Positions 48,949 through 59,940 are shown, counted from the first letter of the stretch. The stretch: DNA of 64,000 nucleotides from Lacimicrobium sp. SS2-24 (GCF_002201535.1 NZ_NIWW01000003.1:434001-498000); one strand, 5' to 3'. The notes: generated by a model from the letters alone, not told the origin. Numbers and translations: made by a program.

Positions 48949-49986
48949 TAAGTCACCTGACTTTCCAGAGTCAGGATGAAGATGTAAGTCCAAAGGTGTT
49001 TTGCCGGGCTGATTGCCAATTTCTCTGACGAGCTTTGGCACCAGGTAACCCGGTAAACGCCTTATTATACCCGCCATTATCTCTCTGGCTTGCTGCTCCT
49101 GCATGTCGAAATGCGCTGCCCCCTGAACTTTATCCAGCAAGTGAAGGTAATACGGCAACACCCCCACCCGAAATAGCGCTTCACTGAGATTCACCTGTGC
49201 CGTCACAGAGTCGTTGACTCCTTTTAATAAGACCGCCTGGTTTAAAAGTGTGACACCGGCCTGACGCAACGCCGAGAGTTTATCTGCCAACGCTTGGTCA
49301 ATTTCATTAGCGTGATTGATGTGCAGTACCAGAACCGGTTTAAGTCGACCACCACAAAACCAGTCAATCAATGCCGGAGTTAACCTTGAAGGAATAACAA
49401 CCGGCAAACGGCTGTGAATACGCAGCCGCTGTACATGCGCTATACCTTCAACCTGCCCGGTCAACCAGGCCAGAAAGTCATCTTTGGCCATCAAAGGGTC
49501 ACCACCGGAATAGATCACTTCGTCAATGCGTTTATCTGCAGCAATATAGTCCAGCGCATGCTGCCAGTCTCCTCTGGACAGGGCATTGTCGGCATAAGGA
49601 AAGTGGCGACGGAAACAATATCTGCAATTTACCGCACAACCACCCCGTACAATCATCAGCACCCGACTCTGGTATTTGTGCAACAATCCAGGAACCGCAG
49701 AGTGCTGCTCATCCAGTGGATCGGTACTGTATCCGGGTACGTCCTGAAACTCTCTGGGGTCAGTGATCACTTGTCTGAGCAAGGGGTCCTCAGGATTACC
49801 CTTTTGCATGCGACGCATGAAGGGCCTTGGCACCATCACCGGAAAAAGCTTTCTGGCAGCAAAACCGCTCTCGTATTCAGCGGGGTCCAGTTGCAGGTCT
49901 TGCAGGAGTTTTTTGGGATCCCGGTAGGCTTGCGCCAATTCTTTTTGCCAGGAAACCTCTACAGGTTCGATAATATTAGGTATCAT
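48919..49986 (-). CDS. epmB: EF-P beta-lysylation protein EpmB (lysine 2,3-aminomutase-like)
   Basis: EpmB is a radical-SAM enzyme converting (S)-alpha-lysine to (R)-beta-lysine for elongation factor P. The iron-sulfur motif C-x3-C-x2-C is in [32 protein letters not shown] and the PLP-binding lysine region near the C-terminus ([13 protein letters not shown] and [10 protein letters not shown]) match. Start is the ATG at 49986 (355 residues); a TTG three codons upstream is possible. It is divergent from efp by 40 bp, so one short region drives enzyme and target. Confidence 0.96.
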   Translation of the reverse strand: MIPNIIEPVEVSWQKELAQAYRDPKKLLQDLQLDPAEYESGFAARKLFPVMVPRPFMRRMQKGNPEDPLLRQVITDPREFQDVPGYSTDPLDEQHSAVPGLLHKYQSRVLMIVRGGCAVNCRYCFRRHFPYADNALSRGDWQHALDYIAADKRIDEVIYSGGDPLMAKDDFLAWLTGQVEGIAHVQRLRIHSRLPVVIPSRLTPALIDWFCGGRLKPVLVLHINHANEIDQALADKLSALRQAGVTLLNQAVLLKGVNDSVTAQVNLSEALFRVGVLPYYLHLLDKVQGAAHFDMQEQQAREIMAGIIRRLPGYLVPKLVREIGNQPGKTPLDLHLHPDSGKSGDLSGESIDSRA

Positions 49987-50026
49987 CTGCGCCAATACTG
50001 TGCGTTCGAATAGTAATGAGGAAAAA

Positions 50027-50596
50027 ATGGCATCTTACAGCACAAATGAGTTTAAAGCTGGGTTAAAAATCATGCTTGATGGTGAACCCTGTAATGTCCT
50101 GGAAAATGAATACGTAAAGCCAGGTAAAGGGCAGGCGTTTAACCGGGTTAAAATTCGCAAATTGATTTCCGGCAAAGTTCTGGAAAAAACCTTCAAATCC
50201 GGCGATACGGTAGAGGGTGCCGACGTCGTCGATATCGATCTTGCCTATCTGTATAACGATGGTGAGTTCTGGCACTTCATGAATAATGAAACCTTCGAAC
50301 AGATAGCCGCCGATAGTAAGGCCGTGGGTGACAATGCAAAATGGCTGGTGGAGAATGATGTCTGCACCCTGACACTGTTCAATGGCGCGCCCATTAGTGT
50401 AACGGCCCCCAATTTTGTGGAACTTGAAATCACAGAAACCGATCCGGGCCTTAAGGGCGATACCGCCGGCACAGGCGGTAAGCCTGCCACACTGGCCACG
50501 GGTGCCGTGGTGCGAGTACCCTTGTTTGTGCAAACCGGCGAAGTGATCAAAGTGGATACCCGCAGCGGCGAGTACGTATCCCGGGCCCAGAAATAA
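50027..50596 (+). CDS. efp: Translation elongation factor P
   Basis: EF-P relieves ribosome stalling at consecutive prolines. From the ATG at 50027 it has 189 residues in three beta-barrel domains. The modified lysine is K34 in [12 protein letters not shown], a residue lysylated by EpmA and EpmB in this system. [20 protein letters not shown] and the C-terminal [20 protein letters not shown] are family-typical. Start preceded by GAGGAAAA. It lies between its two modification genes, epmB and epmA. Confidence 0.98.
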   Translation: MASYSTNEFKAGLKIMLDGEPCNVLENEYVKPGKGQAFNRVKIRKLISGKVLEKTFKSGDTVEGADVVDIDLAYLYNDGEFWHFMNNETFEQIAADSKAVGDNAKWLVENDVCTLTLFNGAPISVTAPNFVELEITETDPGLKGDTAGTGGKPATLATGAVVRVPLFVQTGEVIKVDTRSGEYVSRAQK

Positions 50597-50612
50597 GATC
50601 GTTAGGTTAATA

Positions 50613-50637
50613 TTCAGCCCACCCAGGGTGGGCTGAA
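50613..50637 (+). terminator. Hairpin after efp
   Basis: TTCAGCCCACC pairs perfectly with GGTGGGCTGAA over a three-base loop. No T-run follows, so it may be an intrinsic attenuator between efp and epmA more than a full stop. Confidence 0.55.
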
Positions 50638-50658
50638 CCATCAGGATATTTCTCTTCC

Positions 50659-51645
50659 ATGGCCGACTCTGTCAGTCAATCCAGCTGGCGCCCCAGCGCC
50701 GACATCGCAGTTCTGAAGCAACGCGCCGCGCTGTTGGCTAAAATACGTCAGTTCTTCGCCCACCGTGATGTGTTAGAAGTTGAAACCCCCTGCTTGTCCC
50801 ATGGCACGGTAACCGATCAGCATTTACACAGTTTCACTACAGTCTTGAGTCATCCTGGTTCAGCGGATGCGACACCTTTGTATCTGCAGACCTCTCCTGA
50901 GTATGCAATGAAACGTCTGTTGGCGGCCGGAAGTGGCCCTATCTATCAGATCTGCAAAGCATTTCGTGATGAAGAGTCCGGCCGTTTTCATAACCCTGAA
51001 TTCACTATGCTCGAATGGTACCGACCAGGCTTTGATCATCACCAGCTCATGCAGGAGCTGGATGAACTGATGCAACAGCTATGTGGTTGTGGTCCTGCCG
51101 AAAAGCTGACGTATCAGCAGGCTTTCTCACATCAATTGAAGGTTGATCCACTCACTGCGGATATCGAGCAATTACGCCAGCTTGCAATAGAGCGGGGACA
51201 TGCAACACTGGTGAGGCACGAACAAGACAAGGACACACTACTTCAGCTGCTGTTCTGTGAGGTGGTAGAGCCCGCCATTGGTCAGACTACCCCTTGCTTT
51301 ATTTATGACTTTCCGGCATCGCAGGCCGCCCTTGCACGCCTTAGCGACAAGGACCCGCGCGTTGCCGAACGTTTTGAGCTGTATTATAAGGGCATTGAGT
51401 TGGCCAATGGCTTTCACGAACTTCAGGATGCCAAAGAGCAACAACGTCGCTTCGAGCAGGATAATCATAAACGGTGCCTCAACAACAGACCGCAAAAGCC
51501 TGTTGATCGGCACCTGCTTGCTGCCCTGCAATATGGTTTACCGGATTGTGCCGGCGTCGCCGTGGGTGTTGACCGGCTAGTGATGCTGGCCCTGAATCAC
51601 TCCCGTATCGACGATGTGATCAGCTTCCATATAGGGCACGCATGA
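50659..51645 (+). CDS. epmA: EF-P lysine lysyltransferase EpmA (PoxA/GenX)
   Basis: This paralogue of class II lysyl-tRNA synthetase lacks the tRNA-binding domain and ligates beta-lysine to EF-P. At 328 residues it is the normal length. Class II motif 2 is in [28 protein letters not shown] and motif 3 in [34 protein letters not shown] is also diagnostic. It overlaps rep by four bases and follows efp, completing a three-gene EF-P cluster. Confidence 0.96.
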   Translation: MADSVSQSSWRPSADIAVLKQRAALLAKIRQFFAHRDVLEVETPCLSHGTVTDQHLHSFTTVLSHPGSADATPLYLQTSPEYAMKRLLAAGSGPIYQICKAFRDEESGRFHNPEFTMLEWYRPGFDHHQLMQELDELMQQLCGCGPAEKLTYQQAFSHQLKVDPLTADIEQLRQLAIERGHATLVRHEQDKDTLLQLLFCEVVEPAIGQTTPCFIYDFPASQAALARLSDKDPRVAERFELYYKGIELANGFHELQDAKEQQRRFEQDNHKRCLNNRPQKPVDRHLLAALQYGLPDCAGVAVGVDRLVMLALNHSRIDDVISFHIGHA

Positions 51646-53654
51646 AACTCAATCCTGCACAAAATGACGCGGTGAGTTTTATTTCCGGTCCCTGTCTGGT
51701 TCTGGCTGGAGCCGGCAGTGGCAAAACACGGGTGATCACTAACAAAATCGCCTATCTGGTGCGCGACTGTGATGTTCCTGCACGCTACATTCTTGCCGTC
51801 ACCTTTACCAATAAAGCCGCGCGCGAAATGAAAGAGCGTGTGGCACAAACACTGGGTAAGCAAGAGTCCCGTGGACTCAAGATTTCCACCTTCCATACCT
51901 TGGGTCTGAATATTATCAAGTCTGAAGTCAAAGAGCTGGGCCTGAAACCGGGCTTCTCATTGTTTGATGACAAAGACAGCATGGCGCTGCTTAAAGACCT
52001 TACCATGGAGCAGCTTGATGGTGATAAAGAACAACTATTCCTTTTACAAAATTGTATTTCTTCCTGGAAGAACGATCTGATTCCCCCCGAGCAACTACAA
52101 AAGCGGGCGCTCTCCGCCGGGGAGCAGGAATTCGCCCAGTTTTACCTTCGCTATCAGCAGAATCTGCGCGCCTACAATGCGCTCGATTTCGATGACCTGA
52201 TTATGCTCCCCACGTTGTTGTTGCAACATAAAGAGCATGTCCGTCAGAAATGGCAAAAGCGGGTGCGTTACATGCTGGTAGATGAATACCAGGATACCAA
52301 TACCAGTCAATACGAATTGGTTCGCCTGTTGGTCGGAGAAAGGGCAAGATTTACCGTGGTCGGTGATGATGATCAGTCCATCTATTCCTGGCGTGGCGCC
52401 AAGCCTCAGAATCTGATTCTGTTGCAAAAAGACTTTCCCTCTCTGCGGGTGATAAAACTGGAGCAGAATTATCGTTCTTCAGGACGCATACTGCATTGCG
52501 CCAATATCCTGATTCAGAATAATCCACACGTGTTTGAGAAAAAGCTCTACTCAGAGCTGGGCTACGGTGATCCCCTTAAAGTATTAATGGCGAAAAACGA
52601 AGACCATGAAGCCGAACGCGTAGTGGCCGAGTTGATGGCGCACAAATTTATGAATGGCACCCAGTATAAAGACTATGCAGTCTTATATAGGGGGAATCAT
52701 CAGAGCCGACTCTTTGAAAAAGTCATGATGAGCAACCGGATTCCTTACAAAATCAGTGGCGGCATGTCCTTTTTTGCCCGAGCCGAGATCAAAGATATCA
52801 TGGCGTATCTGCGCCTGCTGGTGAATCAGGATGATGACAACGCCTTACTGCGAATCATCAATACGCCAACGCGGGGTATTGGAAGGGCCACACTGGAAAA
52901 GCTGGGTAATTTTGCCAATGAACTACATGTTTCCCTGTTTGAAGCCGCGTGCCATCCACAGTTGGGTAGTGTCATTCAGGGTAAGGGTTTAACCGCCATT
53001 GAGAACTTCAGTCGATGGATTGTGACCTTGTCAGACAATGTCATGCGCGGCGATACACAAGCCGGTATCAGAGAAATGATCAAGAGCATGCAATACGAAG
53101 AATGGTTGTATGCCACCAGCACCAGTCCTAAAGCCGCTGAAATGGGTATGAGCAATATCAGCACTTTGTTTGGCTGGATTTCAAACATGCTGGAAGGGGA
53201 CGAACTGGAAGCGCCCATGACGTTGCCAGAAGTGGTCAACCGTCTCATTTTACGGGATATGATGGAGCGAGGAGAAGACAATGAGGACAGCGATCAGGTT
53301 CAGTTAATGACACTGCACGCGTCAAAAGGTCTCGAATTCCCTTATGTGTTTATGGTGGGCATGGAAGAAGGCTTATTGCCTCACCAAAGCAGTATTGACG
53401 AAGACAATATTGAGGAAGAGCGGCGTCTGGCTTACGTGGGTATCACACGGGCGCAGCGCGAACTGTTCTTTACCCTTGCCAAGGAGCGCCGGCAATACGG
53501 TGAAATCTCCCAGCCCGAACCCAGCCGATTCCTATATGAGTTACCTCAGGATGACATGGTTTGGGAGAGTAAAAAACCGAAAGTCAGTAAGGAAGAGCGA
53601 CAACAGAAGGGCCAGACAGGTATTGCCAACCTGCGTGACTTGTTAAAGAAATAG
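51642..53654 (+). CDS. rep: ATP-dependent DNA helicase Rep
   Basis: Rep is a superfamily 1A 3'-5' helicase that clears proteins ahead of the replication fork. At 670 residues it equals E. coli Rep. Walker A is [10 protein letters not shown], Walker B VDEYQDTN, motif [16 protein letters not shown], motif [13 protein letters not shown], motif [13 protein letters not shown] and motif [13 protein letters not shown]. The start [11 protein letters not shown] is Rep-like, not UvrD-like. The ATG overlaps the stop of epmA (ATGA), so translation is coupled. Confidence 0.97.
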   Translation: MKLNPAQNDAVSFISGPCLVLAGAGSGKTRVITNKIAYLVRDCDVPARYILAVTFTNKAAREMKERVAQTLGKQESRGLKISTFHTLGLNIIKSEVKELGLKPGFSLFDDKDSMALLKDLTMEQLDGDKEQLFLLQNCISSWKNDLIPPEQLQKRALSAGEQEFAQFYLRYQQNLRAYNALDFDDLIMLPTLLLQHKEHVRQKWQKRVRYMLVDEYQDTNTSQYELVRLLVGERARFTVVGDDDQSIYSWRGAKPQNLILLQKDFPSLRVIKLEQNYRSSGRILHCANILIQNNPHVFEKKLYSELGYGDPLKVLMAKNEDHEAERVVAELMAHKFMNGTQYKDYAVLYRGNHQSRLFEKVMMSNRIPYKISGGMSFFARAEIKDIMAYLRLLVNQDDDNALLRIINTPTRGIGRATLEKLGNFANELHVSLFEAACHPQLGSVIQGKGLTAIENFSRWIVTLSDNVMRGDTQAGIREMIKSMQYEEWLYATSTSPKAAEMGMSNISTLFGWISNMLEGDELEAPMTLPEVVNRLILRDMMERGEDNEDSDQVQLMTLHASKGLEFPYVFMVGMEEGLLPHQSSIDEDNIEEERRLAYVGITRAQRELFFTLAKERRQYGEISQPEPSRFLYELPQDDMVWESKKPKVSKEERQQKGQTGIANLRDLLKK

Positions 53655-53655
53655 C

Positions 53656-56277
53656 CTAGCTGGCGATGACCACCCCGATGTCCTTGGGCTGCAAATCTTC
53701 GAGACGCTGCGCCTTCACCACGATATTCCCCTGACCCAGTTCACAACCAATCTGACGCAGAGATTCCAGTTGCTCGGCCCTGTCTATCCCTTCCGCAATC
53801 AACTGAAAGCCGAGATGCTCGGCAATACTCAATACGGACTGGATCATTTTCAGATTCTTCTGCGACTTGGGCAAAGACTTCACGAATCGATGGTCTATCT
53901 TGACGTAGTCGAATGGGTAGGAATAGAGATAACTCAGGGATGCCAGGCCACTGCCAAAGTTATCCAGTACCAGCGTGACACCCGCTTTTTTGAGCTTTTT
54001 CAATGCCGGCAGTACATGGTGAGAGCGTTGATTGAGAGCATTTTCATCAAACTCCAGCACCAGCTGTGTGGGCGAGATGCCATACTCAACGAGCTGTTCC
54101 AATAGCTGCCCGACTAACTTCGTCTGCAAAATGTGATTAATACTCAGGTTCATGGCGATACGCAGAGGATGGCTGGCCTTTGACTGCAATTTACTCAGGC
54201 TCTCGCACGCCTTTTCCAGCATGAAGTTATCCATCTCTATGGTTAACCCGGTATGTTCAGCTACATTCCAGAACTGCTCCCGTTTCACCTTGCCCAATGT
54301 GGGGTGTAGCCAACGAATATAACACTCTAGGTACACCCATTCGTTGCTGCTCAGGTTAACAGTGGGTTGGCAAAAACATTCAAACAATCCTTCTTTGAGC
54401 ATGCGCCGGAACTCGCTCTCCAGCTCCACTTCTTCAAGCAAACGTTCGCGCATACTCGAGTCGAAGGTCATGTAGCGGCCCCGACCAAAGGCTTTAGCCT
54501 GATACATGGCGGCATCAGCATCTCGAATCACTTCATCGGCATTGGAATACCAGCTTTGAATGAATGCGATGCCAATACTCGCGCCAGAATACATTTCCTT
54601 GTCATCCAGCATAAAGGGGCGGCCCAGCAGGTCAATGATACGGGTAGCCACTTCTTCGGCATCGTCTTCGTCATCCAGGCAATCGAGTAAAATAACAAAC
54701 TCATCGCCACCGAGGCGGGCCAGCAGATCATGTCCGCGTATACACTGTCCAATACGCTTTGACACCTCAATCAGAAACATATCACCAGCATGATGGCCTA
54801 TGGTGTCGTTAATCAGCTTAAACCTGTCGAGATCGATGAACAGCACCGCAAAATTATGGTCCGGGTGGCGCTTTTTATTCGCCACGGCCAGTTCCAGGCG
54901 GTTGGTGAACAGCACCCTGTTGGGTAAATCAGTCAGCGCGTCATGGTGGGCATCATGAATCAGCTTCAGCTCAATCTCTTTACGTTCTTCTATCTGCTTT
55001 TTCAGATGTTGATTTGTTTTGTACAGCTCTTCTGTGCGCTCTTTGACCTTGTCGGCCAGTTGCTGATTCATTTCCTGTGTGGCTTCGGCGGCTCTTTTTC
55101 GCTCCATGGCCACGGCAATATGGTGTGAAACAAACTTCAACAGCTCCAGGTCTTTGAGGGAGTAGCCTTTGTCTTTCTCATAGGTTTGTACCGCAATCAC
55201 GCCAGAAATGTCACCGTCCACCACCAACGGCGATCCCAACCAGCAGTTATTGCGCTCCACCATGCGCTCGCTGACTTCATCCTCCAACTCACCGCTTTGT
55301 GTGAGTGCCTCGGCGCGCTCCAGATCGATCAAAGCCGCTTGCCCTGTTCTCAGCACATACTCGGTTAACCCTTTGCCTAATGGCCTTGAGTCAATCTGCT
55401 GATCTTTTTCGTCACTGTAGTAAGGGAAGTCGAGCCGTTTGTGCTTTTCATCGAGTAACGCCACATAGCAGTTAGGCGCACTTAATAGTCTGGAGAGAAT
55501 ATCGTGCAGGCTGACGTAGAAGTCGAGCATATCGCCTTCAACATTGGCAGACAGCTCTGAAATTTCAAATAATGCCTGCTGCAGCGACTCTATCTTTTGC
55601 CGCTCCTGAATTTCTTCCTGTAACTCTTCATTGATAGTGCGCAGCTGTCGCGTGCGTTCACGAATGGTTTTTTCGGTAATTTCGCGGCTTTTGACCCTGT
55701 CGAGAGCATTGACAATGTGCTGTGAGACAAAGACCAGCAACTCCAGATCCTGGTCGCTATATCGCACGGACTCGTCGTAACTTTGCACCACCATTGCACC
55801 TATCACCTGAGATCCGCGCTTGAGCGGGACCCCGATCCAGTCGATCGGATCTGAACCCAATTCTTCCACTTTCATGTGGCGTAACTGGTCATGATAGTTT
55901 TCTTTGGTCAGAAACAGTGGCTCGCCGGTGCGCAGGATGTGCCCGGTGATACCTTTTTTCAGTACTGAGGAGGGCAACTGGCGCACATTCAGCTCATCGA
56001 ACTCGTCGACAAAGTAGACGAAATCCACCAACTCGGTGTTCTGTTCGTACAGAGCGACGAAAAAATTTCGGGCATTCATCATGCCACTGATAATGTCGTG
56101 AATGGCGGGGTACAGGCGCGACAACTCGCTCACGGAATTAGCGAGTTCTGAGATATCAAACAGTGCCTTTTGTAAGGCTTCTGCCTGCTTGTACTTTTCT
56201 GTCAGTTGCTGAAGTTGCGGTACCAGTGCCCGTAACTCTTCCGTGCTAAGGGCTTCAGCATTTTTGTCGATGCTCAT
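53656..56277 (-). CDS. Cytoplasmic GAF-GAF-GGDEF-EAL protein
   Basis: This 873-residue soluble protein has two GAF sensor domains (about 20-200 and 235-405), a coiled-coil linker, a GGDEF domain with intact RLGGDEF, and a C-terminal EAL domain (about 615-865). The EAL signature is ECY and the usual DDFGTG is LDNFGSG, so one metal-binding Asp is replaced by Asn; several other ligands (NLS, KID, AEGI) remain. Diguanylate cyclase activity looks possible, phosphodiesterase activity doubtful. No membrane segment. Stops of rep and this gene lie one base apart. Confidence 0.94.
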   Translation of the reverse strand: MSIDKNAEALSTEELRALVPQLQQLTEKYKQAEALQKALFDISELANSVSELSRLYPAIHDIISGMMNARNFFVALYEQNTELVDFVYFVDEFDELNVRQLPSSVLKKGITGHILRTGEPLFLTKENYHDQLRHMKVEELGSDPIDWIGVPLKRGSQVIGAMVVQSYDESVRYSDQDLELLVFVSQHIVNALDRVKSREITEKTIRERTRQLRTINEELQEEIQERQKIESLQQALFEISELSANVEGDMLDFYVSLHDILSRLLSAPNCYVALLDEKHKRLDFPYYSDEKDQQIDSRPLGKGLTEYVLRTGQAALIDLERAEALTQSGELEDEVSERMVERNNCWLGSPLVVDGDISGVIAVQTYEKDKGYSLKDLELLKFVSHHIAVAMERKRAAEATQEMNQQLADKVKERTEELYKTNQHLKKQIEERKEIELKLIHDAHHDALTDLPNRVLFTNRLELAVANKKRHPDHNFAVLFIDLDRFKLINDTIGHHAGDMFLIEVSKRIGQCIRGHDLLARLGGDEFVILLDCLDDEDDAEEVATRIIDLLGRPFMLDDKEMYSGASIGIAFIQSWYSNADEVIRDADAAMYQAKAFGRGRYMTFDSSMRERLLEEVELESEFRRMLKEGLFECFCQPTVNLSSNEWVYLECYIRWLHPTLGKVKREQFWNVAEHTGLTIEMDNFMLEKACESLSKLQSKASHPLRIAMNLSINHILQTKLVGQLLEQLVEYGISPTQLVLEFDENALNQRSHHVLPALKKLKKAGVTLVLDNFGSGLASLSYLYSYPFDYVKIDHRFVKSLPKSQKNLKMIQSVLSIAEHLGFQLIAEGIDRAEQLESLRQIGCELGQGNIVVKAQRLEDLQPKDIGVVIAS

Positions 56278-56362
56278 AATGCCTTTTACGTAAGCGAGTC
56301 CATTGTTTTAAGTCTTTATAATAATATCGCTAACCGGACAAAAATAGCGCAATTGATAACAA

Positions 56363-56385
56363 AAGGCCACCAAAAAGGTGGCCTT
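56363..56385. terminator. Rho-independent terminator between cytochrome c5 and GAF-GGDEF genes
   Basis: AAGGCCACC pairs with GGTGGCCTT over a five-base loop AAAAA. T-rich flanks on both strands suggest it can work both ways. On the minus strand it ends the cytochrome transcript before the GGDEF gene. Confidence 0.85.
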
Positions 56386-56417
56386 ATTTTTACAGAATTT
56401 ACTTAACTTTTAATGCA

Positions 56418-56819
56418 TTAGAGCCCGTCTATCATGTGCTCAATAGCGGCTTTGATATCATCTTCTGAGCAATTTGCACAAGTTCCCATCGGCGGCATTG
56501 CACCGATGCCGTTGATAGCGTTACTCAGCATCGTATCGAAACCCTGCTCCATACGTGGCGCCCAGTCATCAGCCACCTGAGATTTTGGTGCGCCCATTGC
56601 ACCTGTGCCATGACAGGCAAAGCAGGAGGCCTGGTAGATTTCCTGACCTGAACGAGGACCCGCATCGGCGGAAGCCGTTTCAGCTTCTGCTCCAGCAACC
56701 CGCACCTGGCCAATTGGCTTAATGCGCTCCTTGATGGCATCCTCTGACGCATCATAAGCCTGACCGGCAAAAGCCACTACCAGCCCGATACCCAACATCA
56801 TCAACGTTTTAATCTTCAC
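56418..56819 (-). CDS. Cytochrome c5-family monohaem protein
   Basis: This 133-residue periplasmic cytochrome has a signal peptide (GIGLVVAFAGQAYA-like). The haem site is CFACH (C66, C69, H70) and the axial Met lies in GIGAMPPMG; a second Cys pair CANC is characteristic of cytochrome c5. Pattern ASCFACHGTGAMGAPK and GVG/GIGAMPP match the family that passes electrons to terminal oxidases or reductases. It has its own terminator on the left. Confidence 0.93.
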   Translation of the reverse strand: MKIKTLMMLGIGLVVAFAGQAYDASEDAIKERIKPIGQVRVAGAEAETASADAGPRSGQEIYQASCFACHGTGAMGAPKSQVADDWAPRMEQGFDTMLSNAINGIGAMPPMGTCANCSEDDIKAAIEHMIDGL

Positions 56820-57107
56820 AACCTACTCCCACTGCCACTGGTCTGTACAAATATGGATTCTGGGCCAAGATTATAACGGTTAATCAGTGCCCTACAACCT
56901 TTAATACTTGTCGACAAATAGATCAGCCCATTTTGATGCGAACGCCCGTAATGGGGATCCTGATCAGAATCCGACAAAAATACGCAAACAAATCCCCTGC
57001 AGAGGCATCTCATGATTGATTTCGCTGGTGGTTTGCGGCATAGTACGCGGCGCTCAGGCCAGCGCAGTTTTAACAGCGCAATCAATACTCATGGCCTGAC
57101 ACTGTAT

Positions 57108-57184
<77 letters not shown>

Positions 57185-57195
57185 TATTAAAAAGA

Positions 57196-57219
57196 AACCG
57201 ACCTTTGCGTCGGTTTTTT
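57196..57219 (+). terminator. Rho-independent terminator after tRNA-Arg
   Basis: AACCGAC pairs with GTCGGTT over the loop CTTTGC, followed by T residues. Confidence 0.92.
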
Positions 57220-57257
57220 GCTTTTTGGACTGCGCCGTTGGAGCGAATCTTCAGTTC

Positions 57258-57284
57258 GACAACATCGTCAGGAACGATGTTGTC
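57258..57284. repeat. Perfect 11-bp inverted repeat downstream of tRNA-Arg
   Basis: GACAACATCGT and ACGATGTTGTC are separated by CAGGA. Neither strand has a T-run, so it is not a standard terminator. It lies between the tRNA and a degenerate copy of its 3' end and could be a remnant of a mobile element or a protein-binding site. The rest of 57220-57589 holds no credible gene. Confidence 0.6.
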
Positions 57285-57328
57285 CCACTTCAGCCAACCC
57301 GCATCGCGGGAGAGCCTCAAAAATGATG

Positions 57329-57352
57329 CGAATAGTCCTCTCAGGCGGACCA
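57329..57352 (+). repeat. Degenerate copy of the tRNA-Arg 3' end
   Basis: The stretch CGAATAGTCCTCTCAGGCGG followed by ACCA resembles CGAATCCTCTCGGGCGGGCCA of the tRNA at 57163-57184, with a short insertion and two substitutions. A duplicated tRNA 3' end is the usual mark of an integrase attachment site, here probably an old attR left after loss of the element. Confidence 0.45.
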
Positions 57353-57589
57353 ATTATTCCCTGCACTTCATTGGTAGTCCTCACTAACACCGGTTAATCC
57401 CCTGACCCCAGTATGACCAAAATGTTCTTCCCCGGTAATGTCGCCTCCCTGACAGCCAATATTCTAAACAAGCCATGTCGGTCTATATAGTCACCGTTGA
57501 TAATCCACCGGCGCCAAACCATCCCTTGCCTGGGCTTTGTCTGCAGCAGATAAGCTGATAGCCTGTACGCAAAGACAAAGAGTCTCACT

Positions 57590-59575
57590 ATGAGCCAAGA
57601 GCGCCCACAAAGAGTTTCCAGCAGCGACATATGTGTTGACCAGGTTATTCAACGAGTCGGCAAAAAAATTACCCTGGGCCTCCCGCTCGGTTTGGGTAAG
57701 CCGATTCGTTTCGCAAACGCTTTATATCAGCGCGCCAAGGCAGATCCCTCCATAGAGCTGCATATTGTCACTGCACTTTCTCTGTTACCGCCTACACCTT
57801 CTGAAGGCCTAGAAAAGCGCTTTATGGACCCTTTTGTTGCACGTCTGTACGGTGATATACCGGAGCTGGCGTACGCCAGAGATGTGCTCAATCGTAAACT
57901 GCCTGACAACGTTAAGGTTTCAGAGTTTTTCTTCCTGGCCGGTAATTTTCTCAATCACCCTGAACAGCAGCGCCGGTATATCTGCACTAATTACACGCAC
58001 GCTATGCGTGATCTCATCGCACTGGGTGTCAATGTGGTCGGTCAATTAGTAGCACCCGATACGGATCCCGATTATCCGCAGCAGTTCAGCCTCAGTTGTA
58101 ACCCTGATTTGTCGCTGGATTTATTCCAGAATCTGCGGGCAGCAGAAACAGACGACAAACCCATTGTTCTGGTAGCCGAATGCAATAGCAACCTGCCATT
58201 TTTCGGCCCCGATGCTGCTGTTGCTGCCACCACGTTTGACCTTGTTCTGCACAATAAAGAGACGGAGTATCCTCTTTTTTCCGTTCCGCACACTCCGATC
58301 AGCGCCCAGGATCATATGATTGGTTTTTATGCCAGCAGCCTGCTCCAAGATGGTGGCACCCTGCAGGTTGGTATCGGTTCATTAGGCTCGGCATTAATCT
58401 ACAGCACCTGCCTTCGGCATCAGAATAACACCCACTGGCAACAACTTTACCGTAACCTTAAAGTGGCGGAACGTTTTCCGGTCGCCGAAGAATACGGCGG
58501 TACCGCGCCTTTTAAAAAAGGCCTGTATGGTTGCAGTGAGATGATGGTAGATGGTTTTATCCATCTGCTGGAAGCGGGCATCCTGAGCCGGAAGGTTTAT
58601 CCGGACGCCGAACTACAGGAGCAGATCAACCAGGGGGTTCTGGATCCCAAACACAGTGATGATCCCCGTTTACAGCAGGGTGTCGTCATGCATGGCGGAT
58701 TTTATCTGGGGCCTAGAGATTTTTATCACAAACTGGCGCAACTGACTGGCGAACAACGCCAGCATATCTGCATGAGCAGCGTTAATTATATTAATGATCT
58801 TAACGATCATCGCTTTGGCGATCAGCGCCTTAAAGTGGCGCAGCGGGTTGCCGGCCGCTTTATCAACTCAGCAATGCAATGCACACTCGACGGCGCCGCA
58901 GTGTCCGACGGGCTGGAAGATGGCCGGGTGTTAAGTGGTGTTGGCGGGCAATATAACTTTGTCGCCATGGCCCATGAACTTAAAGGCGCCCGCTCCATAC
59001 TGACATTGCGCAGCACCCGTACCTCAGGCGCTCAAACGCTGTCCAATATATTATTTTCCTACGGGCACTGCACTATTCCGAGACACCTGCGTGATATTGT
59101 CATCACCGAGTACGGCATTGCTGATCTTCGCGGAAAAGCCGATGAACAGGTTTACCTGGCGTTAATCCGCATTGCCGACTCAAGATTCCAGCCCGGCTTA
59201 TTAAAACAGGCACAGAAGGCCGGTAAAGTTGCTCAGGATTTCAGCTTACCGGCACAATGGCGAAACAATACACCACAGGCAATCAAGCAAGCCCTGAAAG
59301 ATTTTCAACAAAAAGCGCTGTTCCCGGCATTTCCCTTTGGCTGTGACTTCACAGACGATGAGTTAAAGATAGGGAAAGCCCTGAAACACCTGAAAGCCCG
59401 CACCTCAACCCGCTTTGGTAAAGTAAAAACCTTATTTCAGTCTCTGATTTATGGCTCAGCTGGAGAAAGTTACGCCTCTTTATTGCAGCGCATGCAACTG
59501 AATAAGGTGCATGGCGTTAAAGCCTGGCTGGATCGTCGCGTGCTTATTCTGGGATTGAAGAAAGCGGGAATTTAA
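57590..59575 (+). CDS. Acetyl-CoA hydrolase/transferase family protein
   Basis: This 661-residue protein belongs to the family I CoA-transferase-like acetyl-CoA hydrolase group. The N-terminal half contains KKITLGLPLGLGKPIRFANAL and the C-terminal half GAQTLSNILFSYGHCTIPR then VITEYGIADLRGKADEQVYL, whose Glu is the candidate catalytic residue forming the glutamyl-CoA thioester. VGIGSLGSALIY is the CoA-binding loop. It is longer than standard succinyl-CoA:acetate transferases (about 500) through a C-terminal extension. Substrate unknown; cytoplasmic. Its last codon marks the left edge of the AT-rich region. Confidence 0.88.
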   Translation: MSQERPQRVSSSDICVDQVIQRVGKKITLGLPLGLGKPIRFANALYQRAKADPSIELHIVTALSLLPPTPSEGLEKRFMDPFVARLYGDIPELAYARDVLNRKLPDNVKVSEFFFLAGNFLNHPEQQRRYICTNYTHAMRDLIALGVNVVGQLVAPDTDPDYPQQFSLSCNPDLSLDLFQNLRAAETDDKPIVLVAECNSNLPFFGPDAAVAATTFDLVLHNKETEYPLFSVPHTPISAQDHMIGFYASSLLQDGGTLQVGIGSLGSALIYSTCLRHQNNTHWQQLYRNLKVAERFPVAEEYGGTAPFKKGLYGCSEMMVDGFIHLLEAGILSRKVYPDAELQEQINQGVLDPKHSDDPRLQQGVVMHGGFYLGPRDFYHKLAQLTGEQRQHICMSSVNYINDLNDHRFGDQRLKVAQRVAGRFINSAMQCTLDGAAVSDGLEDGRVLSGVGGQYNFVAMAHELKGARSILTLRSTRTSGAQTLSNILFSYGHCTIPRHLRDIVITEYGIADLRGKADEQVYLALIRIADSRFQPGLLKQAQKAGKVAQDFSLPAQWRNNTPQAIKQALKDFQQKALFPAFPFGCDFTDDELKIGKALKHLKARTSTRFGKVKTLFQSLIYGSAGESYASLLQRMQLNKVHGVKAWLDRRVLILGLKKAGI

Positions 59576-59940
59576 TGCTGCACTAACTTGCACCCTTTTT
59601 CTCTGGCGATATTGAGGACATGTTCAAACATGAGTTTGCCAAATCCCTTGCCGCGATATTCGTCTTTGATTCGGACACCTGCGACAGTACATCGCCAACT
59701 ACCAATATAGGTGAGACCTGGTATGAAGGTGATTTGTAAAATACCTATCATGTTTCTTGCAACTTCAAATATCAAAAGATCATTGTTTGCATCGTGCTCA
59801 ACCGTTTTGAATGCTTCTACGTATGCGTTATTAATAGGCTGAGAATCATCTTCTCTACCACTTCCGAGACTATCTTTTGCGAGCAGTTGAATAATGTCTT
59901 CTAGGTCACTGCTATTGGCTTTTCTGTAAGTTAATTCCAT
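59572..59940 (-). pseudogene. GNAT acetyltransferase, C-terminally truncated
   Basis: The N-terminal and central parts are normal for a GNAT enzyme: LTYRKANSSDLEDIIQLLA, the strand IGILQITFIPGLTYIGSWRC, and acetyl-CoA-binding RIKDEYRGKGFGKLMFEHVL. It stops at GCKLVQH (122 residues), where intact relatives continue with about 25-30 residues including the F-Y-E-x-x-G-F strand. The cut coincides exactly with the end of the hydrolase gene on the other strand, suggesting a recombination junction. Probably inactive; a short functional form is not excluded. Confidence 0.7.
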
